Shown here one piece after another: positions 45,164 through 53,514 of a DNA stretch of 64,000 nucleotides; position 1 is the first letter of the stretch, and each line of letters opens with the position of its first letter. The notes under the pieces were generated by a model. That model had not been told where the DNA came from. It saw only the letters and a program-made list of their open reading frames with translations, and made no database searches. Source of the stretch: Labrenzia sp. VG12 (GTDB lineage: Bacteria > Pseudomonadota > Alphaproteobacteria > Rhizobiales > Stappiaceae); assembly GCF_002237595.1 (NCBI RefSeq), contig NZ_CP022529.1:1736001-1800000 (forward strand), given 5' to 3'. A program made the translations under genes and the position numbers.

Positions 45164-45200
45164 TGAAAACAAAACGCCGACTATCTCGCGATAGCCGGCG
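45164..45200 (-). terminator. Intrinsic terminator facing left
   Basis: CGCCGACTATC and GATAGCCGGCG form a stem with one A-C mismatch and a TCGC loop. On the minus strand it is followed by TTTTGTTTT. No protein gene on that strand ends nearby, since the next coding gene to the right is on the plus strand, so it must close a noncoding transcript or attenuate the rhomboid gene 132 bases downstream. Confidence 0.7.
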
Positions 45201-45390
45201 CCTTGTGATGCCCCCCACCTATCGGTCGCGTCCCCACGCTCCCGGTATTCGGACATGTGTTCAATGTGGCCGGCGCTTGTTTTCACGCATTCAGCTCTTC
45301 GTGGCCGTTCCTAGCGGTCCGCAGCCTTGCCAGCAACAACAGGTTCCTCCCACCCGCCGTCTTCATGAACTAAGCGTTAAGCTGCCAGCA
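45165..45390 (-). ncRNA. Candidate structured noncoding RNA
   Basis: A 558-base gap (45033-45590) between divergent genes carries the terminator at 45164-45200 with no protein gene ahead of it on the minus strand. The 190 bases upstream contain repeated GGCCAC, GCGCCGGC and a GGGAGGAACC element, and do not encode a credible protein in any frame. This suggests a small RNA that ends at the terminator. The 5' end is a guess; I could not assign it to a known RNA family. Confidence 0.4.
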
Positions 45391-45590
45391 CCGCGCAGGC
45401 AAAACAAGCTTTACCAAGAATTAACCTTAACGCGCCCACGCGACGCAAAGTGACGCCCTCCCAGAGACTTGGCACGCCCCCTGCTTAGTAACAGCCAAAC
45501 ACAAACAGGGAAAAGAAAGCGTCCCGTTTTGAAACAAGCCCTGTCTTGAGACGAAACACCGGACGCAGATTGGCAACGAGGCGTAACCAG

Positions 45591-46238
45591 ATGAAACACG
45601 GCGTAACGCAGACACTCTACAACTACTGGGACAATCTTCGCGGCGCACGCCCGGCTCCCAATCGCAGTGAAGTCGACCCCGGAGAAATCCGCGGCCTTCT
45701 GGGCGATACCTTCATCCTGGAGACCAACGGTCCGCAGGATGTCCGCTATCGCCTGGCCGGAACCCGCCTGTGCTCAGCACACTGCCGGGAACTGAAGGGC
45801 CGCAATTTCCTGCGGGGCTGGAGTGTCAAGGATCGCGAAGCTCTCGAGAGCCTGATCGCCGCCATCACGGAAGACGCCGCTGCCGCCGTTATCGGCGTCA
45901 ACGGACACACGGAACGCGGCCAGATCCTTCAGATGGAGATGCTGCTGGTACCGCTGAATGTGCCCGGAGAAGGCCGCATCCGCATCCTCGGCAGCTGCAC
46001 GCCGATGGAAAAACCCTACTGGATCGGCCTGCATCCCATCCTGAACCAGACCGTCAGCAGCCTGCGTCTGGTGTGGCCGGACGAACGGCCGTATTTCGTC
46101 GACGCGCCGGCAACGACGATCAATCCCATTCTGCCGCGCTTCACCGCGGAAGGACTGACGATGCCGACCCCGCCCCTGCCGAAGGGCGCCGAACGCAAAG
46201 TCGGGCACCTGACCGTCTATTCCGGCGGCAAATCCTGA
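45591..46238 (+). CDS. PAS-domain protein (PAS_5 type)
   Basis: A 215-residue protein; residues about 10-130 match the PAS_5 type found in many alphaproteobacteria ('LYNYWDNLRGARPAPNRSEVDP' in part, 'DVRYRLAGTRLCSAHCRELKG'). The remaining C-terminal part is a Pro-rich tail. No output domain is attached. The ATG at 45591 is preceded by GAGG at a suitable distance. A terminator lies 27 bases past the stop, so it is transcribed singly. Confidence 0.78.
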   Translation: MKHGVTQTLYNYWDNLRGARPAPNRSEVDPGEIRGLLGDTFILETNGPQDVRYRLAGTRLCSAHCRELKGRNFLRGWSVKDREALESLIAAITEDAAAAVIGVNGHTERGQILQMEMLLVPLNVPGEGRIRILGSCTPMEKPYWIGLHPILNQTVSSLRLVWPDERPYFVDAPATTINPILPRFTAEGLTMPTPPLPKGAERKVGHLTVYSGGKS

Positions 46239-46264
46239 CAAGCCGCCTGCCAATCATTTCCCCT

Positions 46265-46303
46265 GTCCCGGATCGAGATTCGTTTTGATCCGGGACTGTT
46301 TTG
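46265..46303 (+). terminator. Intrinsic terminator of the PAS gene
   Basis: GTCCCGGATC and GATCCGGGAC form a perfect 10-bp stem with a 12-base loop, followed by TGTTTTG. It lies 27 bases past the PAS stop. The remainder of the gap to 46574 (336 bases in total between the two genes) shows nothing else except the PilZ gene's own upstream region. Confidence 0.8.
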
Positions 46304-46574
46304 CCCGACGTCACCTTTCCACAATTCGATGATGCCGGGATCAATGGTCCTCAGCTGCACCATCCCTAGTATTTTTGCCAGTCTGAAGGCAAAACAGGCG
46401 CACTTATTGAGCCGCTCGTCATTTTTGTCGGTTCCGAGCCTAGACCTTGGCGCCGTAACGGCTACACTCTTACACATCATTAACCCCAGCTGCCTAAAGT
46501 GATCGAGAGACGTCTTTTGAATCGCATCTCAGCCGGGGAAGTGCGATTTGCGCACGGTTTTGGATAGAACAGGC

Positions 46575-47210
46575 ATGAGCGCCGGATTGGCAACAGCACC
46601 AGAGGGAAGCAAATCGCTTCAAGTCACTGATCGCCGGCGACACCAACGCGTTCAGGTGAACATTCTGGGCCGGTTCATGCTTGAGGACCGGCGCGAATAC
46701 CCATGCCAGGTGATCGACATGTCCCCAGGTGGCATGGCCATGATCACGCCGGTGACCGGCAAGGTCGGCGAACGCGTCATTGCCTATCTCGACCATCTGA
46801 GCCGCGTCGAAGGGCGAATTTCCCGATTGATCGATGGCGGTTTTGCCGTGGAACTGCGCAACACGGTGCGTAAACGCGACAAGATCGCCAATGTTTTGAC
46901 CTGGCTTGCCAACCGGGACGAGCTCAATCTGCCCGAGGACCGGCGCCACGATCGGTTTGTGCCGAAGAACCCGATGACCAAGATGATCCTGCCTGACGGT
47001 TCGGAACATGTTTGTCGGATCATCGACGTATCGCTTTCGGGCGCGGCTATCGCCACGGACATCGTTCCGGAGATGGGTGACAAGATCACACTAGGCAAGA
47101 TGACCGCCCGTGTCATCCGCCGCATCGAAGGTGGAATTGCGGTTGAATTTGCCGCTGTCCAGAGCCGTGAGCTGCTGGAACTTCACATTTCCGCCCCGGA
47201 AGACGACTGA
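46575..47210 (+). CDS. Double PilZ-domain protein
   Basis: A 211-residue protein with two PilZ domains in tandem: the first begins 'DRRRHQRVQV' (RxxxR c-di-GMP motif, near residue 18) with 'VIDMSPGGMAMI' (DxSxxG), the second begins 'DRRHDRFVP' with 'IIDVSLSGAAIA'. Both halves retain the ligand residues, so it probably binds cyclic di-GMP. No enzymatic domain is present, so it is likely an adaptor. Lies between the PAS and BTLCP genes, all on the plus strand but with separate transcripts. Confidence 0.85.
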   Translation: MSAGLATAPEGSKSLQVTDRRRHQRVQVNILGRFMLEDRREYPCQVIDMSPGGMAMITPVTGKVGERVIAYLDHLSRVEGRISRLIDGGFAVELRNTVRKRDKIANVLTWLANRDELNLPEDRRHDRFVPKNPMTKMILPDGSEHVCRIIDVSLSGAAIATDIVPEMGDKITLGKMTARVIRRIEGGIAVEFAAVQSRELLELHISAPEDD

Positions 47211-47234
47211 TTTTCCCACGAGACTGACGTCCAC

Positions 47235-47256
47235 GGCCCCGTTTTCAGCGGGGGCC
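47235..47256 (+). terminator. GC hairpin after the PilZ gene
   Basis: GGCCCC and GGGGCC pair around a 10-base loop 24 bases past the PilZ stop. It lacks a true T-tract. The gap 47211-47726 otherwise contains a strongly AT-rich segment at 47560-47690 upstream of the next gene. Confidence 0.45.
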
Positions 47257-47559
47257 AGGCTTTAGGGCACGGGCGCACCGTGTCTACGCTCGAATTCCGG
47301 CCCGCAAGTGCCGCCGAACACAATACCCATTTGATTTTACGCCTGAGCAACCGGCAGCGACCCTGTTAATTTTTGCAGGTCCGCGGAAAGCTAGCCTGTC
47401 CTTTTTTCAAGATAATCAACTTTTTTCAGCGTGGTTTCGCTGCACAAACACCCCATCTCCCGTTACTCGACTGTAATCGCCTTGCCCTGATTACGACCTT
47501 TCCAAGATCAGAATCCTTCCTATTTTCGCGCTCCCACTCAATGACTTATGGGAGATTGG

Positions 47560-47690
47560 AAACAATTTTAGACAAGTTTGAGTCAATCTTTATTCAAATA
47601 ATACTCAAATTTAAATCAAACAATATTAGAATTAAACTCAAATATTCATCTAGTTTTACTTTGAAGATTTTCTTGAAGTAAAAGTCATTC
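47560..47690. promoter_or_regulatory. AT-rich segment upstream of the BTLCP gene
   Basis: About 130 bases of very AT-rich DNA with repeated CAAATA and TTTAAA-type runs ('TCAAATTTAAATCAAAC'), contrasting with the surrounding high-GC chromosome. It ends about 35 bases before the BTLCP start codon and its GGGAGGG ribosome site, so it probably carries the promoter. Confidence 0.4.
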
Positions 47691-47726
47691 CGGCATCGTT
47701 GCGTCAGCCTTGGGGAGGGCGTTACG

Positions 47727-48341
47727 ATGAAACTACTTAAATCGACTTTACTTGCATCAACTCTGGTTTTCACTGCGATTGGATCGGGAACCTCGGCGCT
47801 GGCCGATCCTGGCCGTTTCATGGACATGCACAAATCGGTGAAGGCACCGATCGGTCACGTGCAGTTCTGCAGGGACAATGGCTGGGCCTGTCCCAACGAG
47901 CGCTATGAACCTGTGGTCGTCCGGCTGGACGAAGCCAGGTGGAACGAACTCATTGCCATCAACGCGGACGTAAACCGCCGCATCCACCCGATGACGGACA
48001 CCGATCTTTTCGGCAAGGAAGAGCACTGGTCCTATCCGGTCAATGGATATGGCGATTGCGAGGAATATGTCCTTGAGAAACAACGCGTCCTGATCAAGGC
48101 CGGTTGGCCAAAGAGCGCCCTCTTGATCACGGTTGCCAAGGACACCCAGAATTCCGGGCATGCGGTCCTGACGGTGCGCACAGATCACGGCGACATGATC
48201 CTCGACAACCAGATCGAGGCCGTTCTGCCCTGGTACTCAACCCCCTACCGCTACATCAAGCGCCAGTCCGCCAGTTCGCCTGTCAAGTGGACCGGCATTT
48301 CAGACACGCGCGTGACCACGGTCAGCAGCGTGTCGAACTGA
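47727..48341 (+). CDS. Transglutaminase-like cysteine protease (BTLCP)
   Basis: A 204-residue secreted BTLCP protein. Signal peptide at the N-terminus ('LLASTLVFTAIGSGTSALA'), then the papain-like domain with Cys in 'GYGDCEEYVLEK', His in 'NSGHAVLTV' and Asp in 'MILDNQIEAVLPW'. Related LapG proteases cut adhesins under c-di-GMP control, and a PilZ gene lies just upstream, but LapD and a LapA-type adhesin are not in the window. The gene has its own terminator downstream. Confidence 0.88.
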   Translation: MKLLKSTLLASTLVFTAIGSGTSALADPGRFMDMHKSVKAPIGHVQFCRDNGWACPNERYEPVVVRLDEARWNELIAINADVNRRIHPMTDTDLFGKEEHWSYPVNGYGDCEEYVLEKQRVLIKAGWPKSALLITVAKDTQNSGHAVLTVRTDHGDMILDNQIEAVLPWYSTPYRYIKRQSASSPVKWTGISDTRVTTVSSVSN

Positions 48342-48426
48342 CAATTCGGGATTGGCCGGCAATGCCGGTCAAAAGGACGATCCGGTCGCGTCCCCACCCT
48401 CCCCATCCCTACCACGACCGGATCCA

Positions 48427-48467
48427 GGGAACCGGCCCGCCCCCCGCAGGCCGGTTCCCGTTTTTTT
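48427..48467 (+). terminator. Intrinsic terminator of the BTLCP gene
   Basis: GGGAACCGGCC and GGCCGGTTCCC form a perfect 11-bp stem with a GC-rich loop of 11 bases, followed by G and seven T residues. It lies 86 bases beyond the stop and is one of the clearest terminators in the window. Confidence 0.92.
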
Positions 48468-48505
48468 CAGATCGTGGATGTGAGCGAGCCTGCGCCCGAT
48501 GCCGT

Positions 48506-49033
48506 TCAGACGGCCTTGAGACCGGCCTTGAAACGGCGCCAATTGCGCACGTAACCGTCGGCCGAATTGGCAATGCTCATTGCGATCTCGTCCGGCAAGG
48601 TTTTTACCACCTTGCCCGGAACGCCGACCACCAGAGAATTGTCCGGGATTTCCTTGCCTTCCGCGATCAGCGCATTGGCGCCGATGATGCAATTGGAGCC
48701 AATGACAGCCCCATTGAGCACCGTTGCGCCCATGCCGATCAGGCTGTTGTCCTTGATGGTGCATCCGTGAAGGATGGCCTTGTGGCCGATGGTACAGTTG
48801 TCGCCGATGGTCAGCGGATAGCCCATATCGGTATGGAACACGCAGCCGTCCTGCACATTGGAACGCGCACCGACGGAGATCGTTTCATTGTCTCCCCGCA
48901 GCACCGCTCCGAACCAGACGCTCGCCGCGTCTTTCAGAACCACGTCGCCAATCAGCGTCGCGTTTGGTGCAACCCAGTAATCTCCCGTATCGGGGAAAGC
49001 GGGGGATCGGCCATCCAGAGCGTAAATCGGCAT
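48506..49033 (-). CDS. Gamma-class carbonic anhydrase family protein
   Basis: A 175-residue left-handed beta-helix protein built from hexapeptide repeats ('SVGARSNVQDGCVFHTDMG', 'IGDNCTIGHKAILHG', 'IGSNCIIGANALIAEG'). The three zinc His are in 'CVFHTD' and 'IGHKAILHG'. The acidic loop of the archaeal enzyme Cam is absent, as in CamH/YrdA-type proteins whose activity is uncertain. The gene begins 6 bases after the end of the small membrane-protein gene at 49040, so they may be co-transcribed. Confidence 0.88.
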   Translation of the reverse strand: MPIYALDGRSPAFPDTGDYWVAPNATLIGDVVLKDAASVWFGAVLRGDNETISVGARSNVQDGCVFHTDMGYPLTIGDNCTIGHKAILHGCTIKDNSLIGMGATVLNGAVIGSNCIIGANALIAEGKEIPDNSLVVGVPGKVVKTLPDEIAMSIANSADGYVRNWRRFKAGLKAV

Positions 49034-49039
49034 GACGGA

Positions 49040-49366
49040 TCAGCTGTAGCCGACAATGACAAGGGCCACATTCATCACCATCACTCCGGAGCACATGCTC
49101 CACATGCCCGCGATCGTGGAAGAGGCAACCAGCCAGCCGAGCGGCCGTTTTTCAATCCGGCGGCCCCGAATGGCATTTCGCATGATGATGAAAGGACCGG
49201 CAAAGACGCACAGGAAGATGCCCGCAAGAAACGCCAGCAAACCTTCGCCGGCCAGGCTGAATTTCGGAGGCTCCTGGGTAACCAGCTGATAGAGGCTGCC
49301 CAGAACGCCGGCGGCGACAAAGCCCGCGCAGGCAATGTATCCAACGATTAGAAGATTGAACAGCAC
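49040..49366 (-). CDS. Small membrane protein
   Basis: About 108 residues with three hydrophobic segments ('FNLLIVGYIACAGFVAAGVL', 'LLAFLAGIFLCVFAGPFIIM', 'MWSMCSGVMVMNVALVIVG'). The frame stays open far upstream to 50155, but that part is antisense to another gene. The GTG at 49366 with AAGGGG a few bases upstream is my best start, and it places the first helix at the N-terminus. Family unknown. Lies 6 bases before the carbonic anhydrase gene on the same strand. Confidence 0.55.
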   Translation of the reverse strand: MLFNLLIVGYIACAGFVAAGVLGSLYQLVTQEPPKFSLAGEGLLAFLAGIFLCVFAGPFIIMRNAIRGRRIEKRPLGWLVASSTIAGMWSMCSGVMVMNVALVIVGYS

Positions 49367-49371
49367 GCCCG

Positions 49372-49386
49372 TTAACCCCTTGTTAA
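49372..49386. promoter_or_regulatory. CtrA-like motif between divergent genes
   Basis: TTAACCCCTTGTTAA fits the TTAA-N7-TTAA pattern of CtrA sites. It lies in the gap between the genes at 49366 (minus) and 49580 (plus), but overlaps the likely ribosome site of the former, so a chance match is possible. Confidence 0.3.
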
Positions 49387-49579
49387 CTCTTTCCCTTGGA
49401 AAGTGATTAAGAATTCCTAAAGGGTCAAGTGCAAAGACTGTGCCGGAAAGGCAAATGGGCGAAAATCCAGACATTCTGCCGGTTTCCGCGGATGACATGA
49501 CATCTCCGCACGGGACATCTGTGCCGTTTTTGGACATGTCGTGCCAAAAGGGGGCGGTCCTGAATGGGACGGCGGAACA

Positions 49580-50284
49580 ATGATCCCCGTCACGCTGCCG
49601 GAACCCAGCAAATTCCAACCGCGCTTTTTCAATTTGCTGTTTTTGGCACTCTTCATTCTCGGTGCGGCGCATTTGGCGCAAAAGACGCTGAAATTTACGG
49701 GAACCTGGGCTCCCTCTTCCCCTGCTCAGATGGCGGAACCGGTCACGGTTTCGATCGGCCCGGCGCAATTTCGCCTGACAAGCGATCTTGTTGCGCCCGG
49801 CCACCAAAGGTTCCTGTCGCAGCAGGACATTACCCGCCTGAGTGCACTGCGTCTTAAAGTGCAGTGGCCGGGTCTCACGGCTGAACAGGGTCTGCTTGAC
49901 AGGACGGACCAGGATCTCATCGTCATCGATCTGGACAGCAATCCGGGACGGGAGAGCTTGCGGGCGCGTCTTGAGCCCTTTTTCAGGCGCCTTGCCAGAG
50001 GCGGTGAACTGACAGGGCCGGACGGATTGAAAATCCTCACTCTGTCGTCTCGGGGCGCCCCGGTGACCGACCTTGTTGCTTTTGACCCGGCAAGACAGAA
50101 CGGGTTCATTGCAAGATGCCGGATCGAAGCATCGAGCCAATCCGCACTTTGTCATCGCGCGCTCCGGCTCGAGGCCGGTCTGGAACTCCGCTATCGCTTC
50201 GACCAGTCCCTGTTGCCGGACTGGCGCCGGCTGGACCGGGACATCCTCAAGCGTGTCTCGGACTTGCGTATCCCAGCCAATTGA
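49580..50284 (+). CDS. Hypothetical protein with membrane anchor
   Basis: A 234-residue protein. The first 35 residues contain one helix ('FNLLFLALFILGAAHLA'), and the rest is a soluble domain with 'AEPVTVSIGPAQFRLTSDLV' near its start and two Cys near residue 185-195, likely exposed outside the cytoplasm. Family unknown. An ATG at 49580 is preferred; a GTG at 49541 would add 13 residues. Its 3' end lies 36 bases from the terminator that serves the opposite strand. Confidence 0.6.
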   Translation: MIPVTLPEPSKFQPRFFNLLFLALFILGAAHLAQKTLKFTGTWAPSSPAQMAEPVTVSIGPAQFRLTSDLVAPGHQRFLSQQDITRLSALRLKVQWPGLTAEQGLLDRTDQDLIVIDLDSNPGRESLRARLEPFFRRLARGGELTGPDGLKILTLSSRGAPVTDLVAFDPARQNGFIARCRIEASSQSALCHRALRLEAGLELRYRFDQSLLPDWRRLDRDILKRVSDLRIPAN

Positions 50285-50320
50285 CTTCGGCGAACAAGCT
50301 GACGCACCACCGGCAGTTCA

Positions 50321-50354
50321 AAAAGCAAAAAGGCGGCCTCCGGGGAGACCGCCT
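50321..50354 (-). terminator. Intrinsic terminator of the cysE-DUF3126 unit
   Basis: AGGCGG...CCGCCT with inner CTCC/GGAG pairs forms a stable hairpin (50331-50354); read on the minus strand it is followed by TTTTGCTTTT. It lies 30 bases past the DUF3126 stop. Confidence 0.85.
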
Positions 50355-50383
50355 AACGCATTCAATCTATCGAACTGCGCCGT

Positions 50384-50599
50384 TCAGACGTCTTCCAAGT
50401 CGATTTCCAGGATCGCCATCTGGAAGTTCCAGCTCAGATCCTCATCTTCATCGTCCCGGAAAATCACGCCGATAAACTCTTCGCCGATATAGACTTCGGC
50501 GGAGTCGTCCTTGCGCGGGCGAGCGCGGACCTGAAGGCTCTGCAACTCGAATTTCGAACGCAGATACGCTTCGATCTTGCGGATTTCATCAGGCTTCAC
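50384..50599 (-). CDS. DUF3126 family protein
   Basis: A 71-residue acidic protein ('EIRKIEAYLRSKFELQSLQVRA' in part, 'EVYIGEEFIGVIFRDDEDED') matching DUF3126, an uncharacterised alphaproteobacterial family usually found next to cysE. Here it follows cysE by 90 bases on the same strand and is closed by a terminator, so the two form a unit. The function is unknown. Confidence 0.85.
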   Translation of the reverse strand: MKPDEIRKIEAYLRSKFELQSLQVRARPRKDDSAEVYIGEEFIGVIFRDDEDEDLSWNFQMAILEIDLEDV

Positions 50600-50689
50600 G
50601 GCGATCTCCTGTTGTAGCCATTGACAGTGACTGGGGCTTTGACTGGCCGGGACCCTACAGGACCGGGCCGCTTTGCCAAAGCCTTTCCG

Positions 50690-51523
50690 TCAGCTATCCC
50701 CGTCTTCCTCGCCAAGAAGCTGGTTCATGCTTCGTGCGGGTTCCGGACACCCTGCTTCCCCGACGATTTTCGCCGGAACGCCCGCCACGGTCGTGTTCGC
50801 CGGCACATCCTTCAGAACAACGGAGCCGGAGGCAATCCGCGAGCAATGGCCGATCTCCAGGTTGCCGAGCACCTTGGCGCCTGCACCGAGCAACACGCCG
50901 TGTCGGATCTTGGGATGACGGTTGCCCCCGACCTTGCCCGTACCGCCAAGCGTAACGCCCTGCAGAATGGAGACTTCATCCTCGATCACCGCCGTGCCAC
51001 CGACAACAATGCCGGTGCCGTGGTCGATAAAGATGCCCCGACCAACCGGAACGGCCGGATGGATGTCGATCTGGAACACTTCGGACGCGCGGCTCTGCAG
51101 ATAGAGCGCAAAATCCTTGCGCCCCTTGCGCCAGAGCCAGTTTGCCAGACGGTGCGTCTGCAACCCGTGGAAACCCTTGAAATAGAGAACCGGTTCCAGA
51201 TAGCGGAAGCAGGCCGGGTCGCGATCGAACACCGCCACGATATCGACCCGGAAGATCTTGGCGAGCTCGGGCTCGTCTGCAAGGGCTTCGAGGTAGGTCT
51301 GGCGGATCAGCGATGCGGATACGACGTCCCGTCCAAGACGGTCGCCCAGGCGGTGCAGAACGGCCTCTTCCAGGCTGTCATGATTGAGCACCGTCTCATA
51401 GACAAAGGATGACAGGGCGGGTTCATCCGCCACCATTGCCTGCGCTTCTTCCCGCAATTGCCGCCAGACCGGATCATGGGTCGGAACTTGTTTCAAGTCG
51501 GACTTGCTGATCGGTGCCGACAT
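50690..51523 (-). CDS. cysE: Serine O-acetyltransferase
   Basis: First step of cysteine synthesis, acetylating serine with acetyl-CoA. The 277-residue protein has the N-terminal helical CysE domain and the C-terminal left-handed beta-helix, with the catalytic 'DHGTGIVVGGTAVI' (His near residue 188), 'GVTLGGTGK' and 'HPKIRHGVLLGAGAK' segments. A strong AAAAGGAGA ribosome site supports the ATG at 51523. The C-terminal tail is longer than in E. coli; feedback by cysteine is likely but not shown by sequence. Confidence 0.95.
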   Translation of the reverse strand: MSAPISKSDLKQVPTHDPVWRQLREEAQAMVADEPALSSFVYETVLNHDSLEEAVLHRLGDRLGRDVVSASLIRQTYLEALADEPELAKIFRVDIVAVFDRDPACFRYLEPVLYFKGFHGLQTHRLANWLWRKGRKDFALYLQSRASEVFQIDIHPAVPVGRGIFIDHGTGIVVGGTAVIEDEVSILQGVTLGGTGKVGGNRHPKIRHGVLLGAGAKVLGNLEIGHCSRIASGSVVLKDVPANTTVAGVPAKIVGEAGCPEPARSMNQLLGEEDGDS

Positions 51524-51597
51524 GGCCTGTCTCCTTTTCAAGCCGTCACAACAGCCTAAACATAGGACTGTCGTCTGATATTCCAAAATCAAACTTG

Positions 51598-51607
51598 CTG
51601 ATATCAG
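51598..51607. promoter_or_regulatory. Palindrome in the cysE/enoyl-CoA hydratase divergent region
   Basis: CTGATATCAG is a perfect 10-base palindrome, with a related CTGATATT 23 bases away. It lies between the divergent starts at 51523 and 51689 and could be an operator, but short AT-rich palindromes are common. Confidence 0.25.
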
Positions 51608-51688
51608 ATATGAAACCCTTAAATGAACCCGCAAGGTTCAAGAATTCCTACCTGTTGCATATATGATTTCCCTATTCGAGGCTCATGC

Positions 51689-52501
51689 ATGACCCTGCTT
51701 TCCCCTGATGGTCCATCAACGGACAACCCGCGGCTGACGGTGCGCGGCGCCGTGGCGGAACTGCTGCTCAATGCGCCGTCGAAAAAGAATGCGCTTCCCC
51801 TGGCCGCCTGGCAGGCGCTCCCCGCCAGACTTGAAGAGCTGCGAGAAGACAAGGAGATCCGTGTTTGCGTGGTCCGCGGCAGCGGCGGCAAGAGCTTCTG
51901 TGCAGGAGCCGACATCTCCGAATTCGAAGCCATACGCTCCACGCCAGAGGCTGCAAAGCGGTATGACGACATCAATGTCGCGGCCTTCAGGGCCCTGAAA
52001 AGCCTGCCGGTTCCCGTCATTGCCGCCATTGAGGGCCCTTGCCTTGGCGGCGGGCTCGGGCTTGCGCTTGCCTGCGATCTCAGGATCGCTGCACAATCGG
52101 CCTTCTTCGCCATACCGGCGGCCAGATTGGGGCTTGCCTATCCGCCGGAAGCACTTGGCGATCTGCTTGAAGCCGTTTCGCCATCCGAAGCGAAGAAACT
52201 GCTTTTTTCGGCTGAAAGGCTTGCGGCGCATCAGGCGCTCGCCATCGGCCTGATCAATGAAGTCGTGCCGGATGACAAGCTGGACGAGCGGATCGAAGCC
52301 CTCACGGCCACGCTGTGCGCCAACGCTCCGCTGTCGCTGAAAGCTGCAAAGCAGGCGATCAACCAGTTGGCGGCAACAGGGACTGACGGCAAGCTCGCCG
52401 AGCTCCGGCGTGACGCGGAGCGCTGCATTGACAGCGAGGACTACAGGGAAGGCTGCCGGGCCTTTCTGGAGAAGCGACGGCCTCGTTTCAACGGGTCCTG
52501 A
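51689..52501 (+). CDS. Enoyl-CoA hydratase/isomerase family protein
   Basis: A 270-residue crotonase-fold protein. The CoA-binding loop 'SFCAGADISEF' (residues about 70-80) and the oxyanion hole region 'IEGPCLGGGLGLALACDLRIA' are present. The Glu positions used by classical hydratases are less clear: 'IPAARLGLAYPPEALGDL' (in part) has Pro-Pro instead of the usual Gly-x-x-Gly-Gly. The exact reaction is therefore uncertain. Single gene on the plus strand, divergent from cysE. Confidence 0.85.
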   Translation: MTLLSPDGPSTDNPRLTVRGAVAELLLNAPSKKNALPLAAWQALPARLEELREDKEIRVCVVRGSGGKSFCAGADISEFEAIRSTPEAAKRYDDINVAAFRALKSLPVPVIAAIEGPCLGGGLGLALACDLRIAAQSAFFAIPAARLGLAYPPEALGDLLEAVSPSEAKKLLFSAERLAAHQALAIGLINEVVPDDKLDERIEALTATLCANAPLSLKAAKQAINQLAATGTDGKLAELRRDAERCIDSEDYREGCRAFLEKRRPRFNGS

Positions 52502-52571
52502 TGCCGGCAGCCGACCGGATTCACTTTCTCAGAGTGCTCCCGCATCCCTTTGAAAAGAATCGCCTTTGACC

Positions 52572-53456
52572 TCACGCAGGCTCGGCATCGGCCTTCAGCG
52601 CGATCAGGAAGTCTTCCACCGCTCCGGCGAAAACATCATTCTTGTCACCGGCCACCATATGACCGGCATCGTGGATGTCGGTGAACCTGGCATGTGGCAC
52701 CAGCGCCTGGAACTCCTTCACGTGATCCATGGACACGAGCTCGGAGTTCCGGCCGCGAATGAGCAGCACCGGCAGCTTCAGATTACCGGCCGCAACACTC
52801 ATTTCATCTTGGGCAGCCGCCGCCTGATCCGGATTGCTGTGACGGTCCGTCTTCAGGAAAGCCGGGTCCCAGTGCCAGCGATACCGGCCATCCTCGTGAA
52901 GACGCAGGTTCTTGGACAGGCCCGACAGGTCCTTCGGCCGGGCCCGGTTGGGCAGATAGCGGGCGATGGCATCGGCTGCCTCTTCGACCGTGTCGAACCC
53001 GACATCGACCCGGTCGCCCATGAAGCCGAGGATCTTGCTGACGCCGTCCATGTCGATCCTCGGCGTGATGTCGACCAGCACAAGAGCGGCAAGTCCGCCC
53101 GGATTTTCGCGGCCTTCCGCAAGCATACCGGCAAACCCACCCAGCGACGCGCCGACCACAACCGGTTTTTGGCGATGCAGGGCGCCAACCTGCCGGGTGA
53201 CGGCCACAAGATCGCGGGCAAAATCGTCGAAGGCATAATTGCCCGAAGCGACCCAGCCGCTTTCTCCGTGTCCACGCTGGTCCAGCGAATAGACCGGATG
53301 ACCAAGATCGGCGATGCGTTTTGAGGCAGCGTCCCAGGAGTGACGCGTCTGACCGCCGCCATGCAGCATGATAACCGGCTGCTCACCCGCGCCATAGCGG
53401 TCTGCGATCAGACCGTTTTTCTCCGCTCCCTGGAATTCAACCCGTTTCGGACCCAT
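52572..53456 (-). CDS. Alpha/beta hydrolase
   Basis: A 294-residue hydrolase. 'VIMLHGGGQTRHSWD' gives the oxyanion HGG motif near residue 30; the nucleophile elbow is 'VVGASLGGFAG' (Ser near 105); the catalytic His is in 'DAGHMVAGD' near the C-terminus. It resembles esterases and epoxide-hydrolase-like enzymes; no substrate can be inferred. The ATG at 53456 is preceded by GGGAGG. It lies 58 bases downstream of a second hydrolase on the same strand. Confidence 0.85.
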   Translation of the reverse strand: MGPKRVEFQGAEKNGLIADRYGAGEQPVIMLHGGGQTRHSWDAASKRIADLGHPVYSLDQRGHGESGWVASGNYAFDDFARDLVAVTRQVGALHRQKPVVVGASLGGFAGMLAEGRENPGGLAALVLVDITPRIDMDGVSKILGFMGDRVDVGFDTVEEAADAIARYLPNRARPKDLSGLSKNLRLHEDGRYRWHWDPAFLKTDRHSNPDQAAAAQDEMSVAAGNLKLPVLLIRGRNSELVSMDHVKEFQALVPHARFTDIHDAGHMVAGDKNDVFAGAVEDFLIALKADAEPA

Positions 53457-53514
53457 AAAACCTCCCACCGATCAATAGCCTTGGCAGGTGCTCCTCCAGC
53501 ACCAGGACCAGCTT

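Noticed and set aside
45029..45286. 85-residue minus-strand frame near the orphan terminator
   Set aside because: It reads through the terminator hairpin and has no ribosome site or recognisable domain; the region is better explained as noncoding.
49367..50155. N-terminal extension of the small membrane protein at 49040
   Set aside because: It lies antisense to the gene at 49580 and is not protein-like; a GTG with an AAGGGG site at 49366 explains the real start better.
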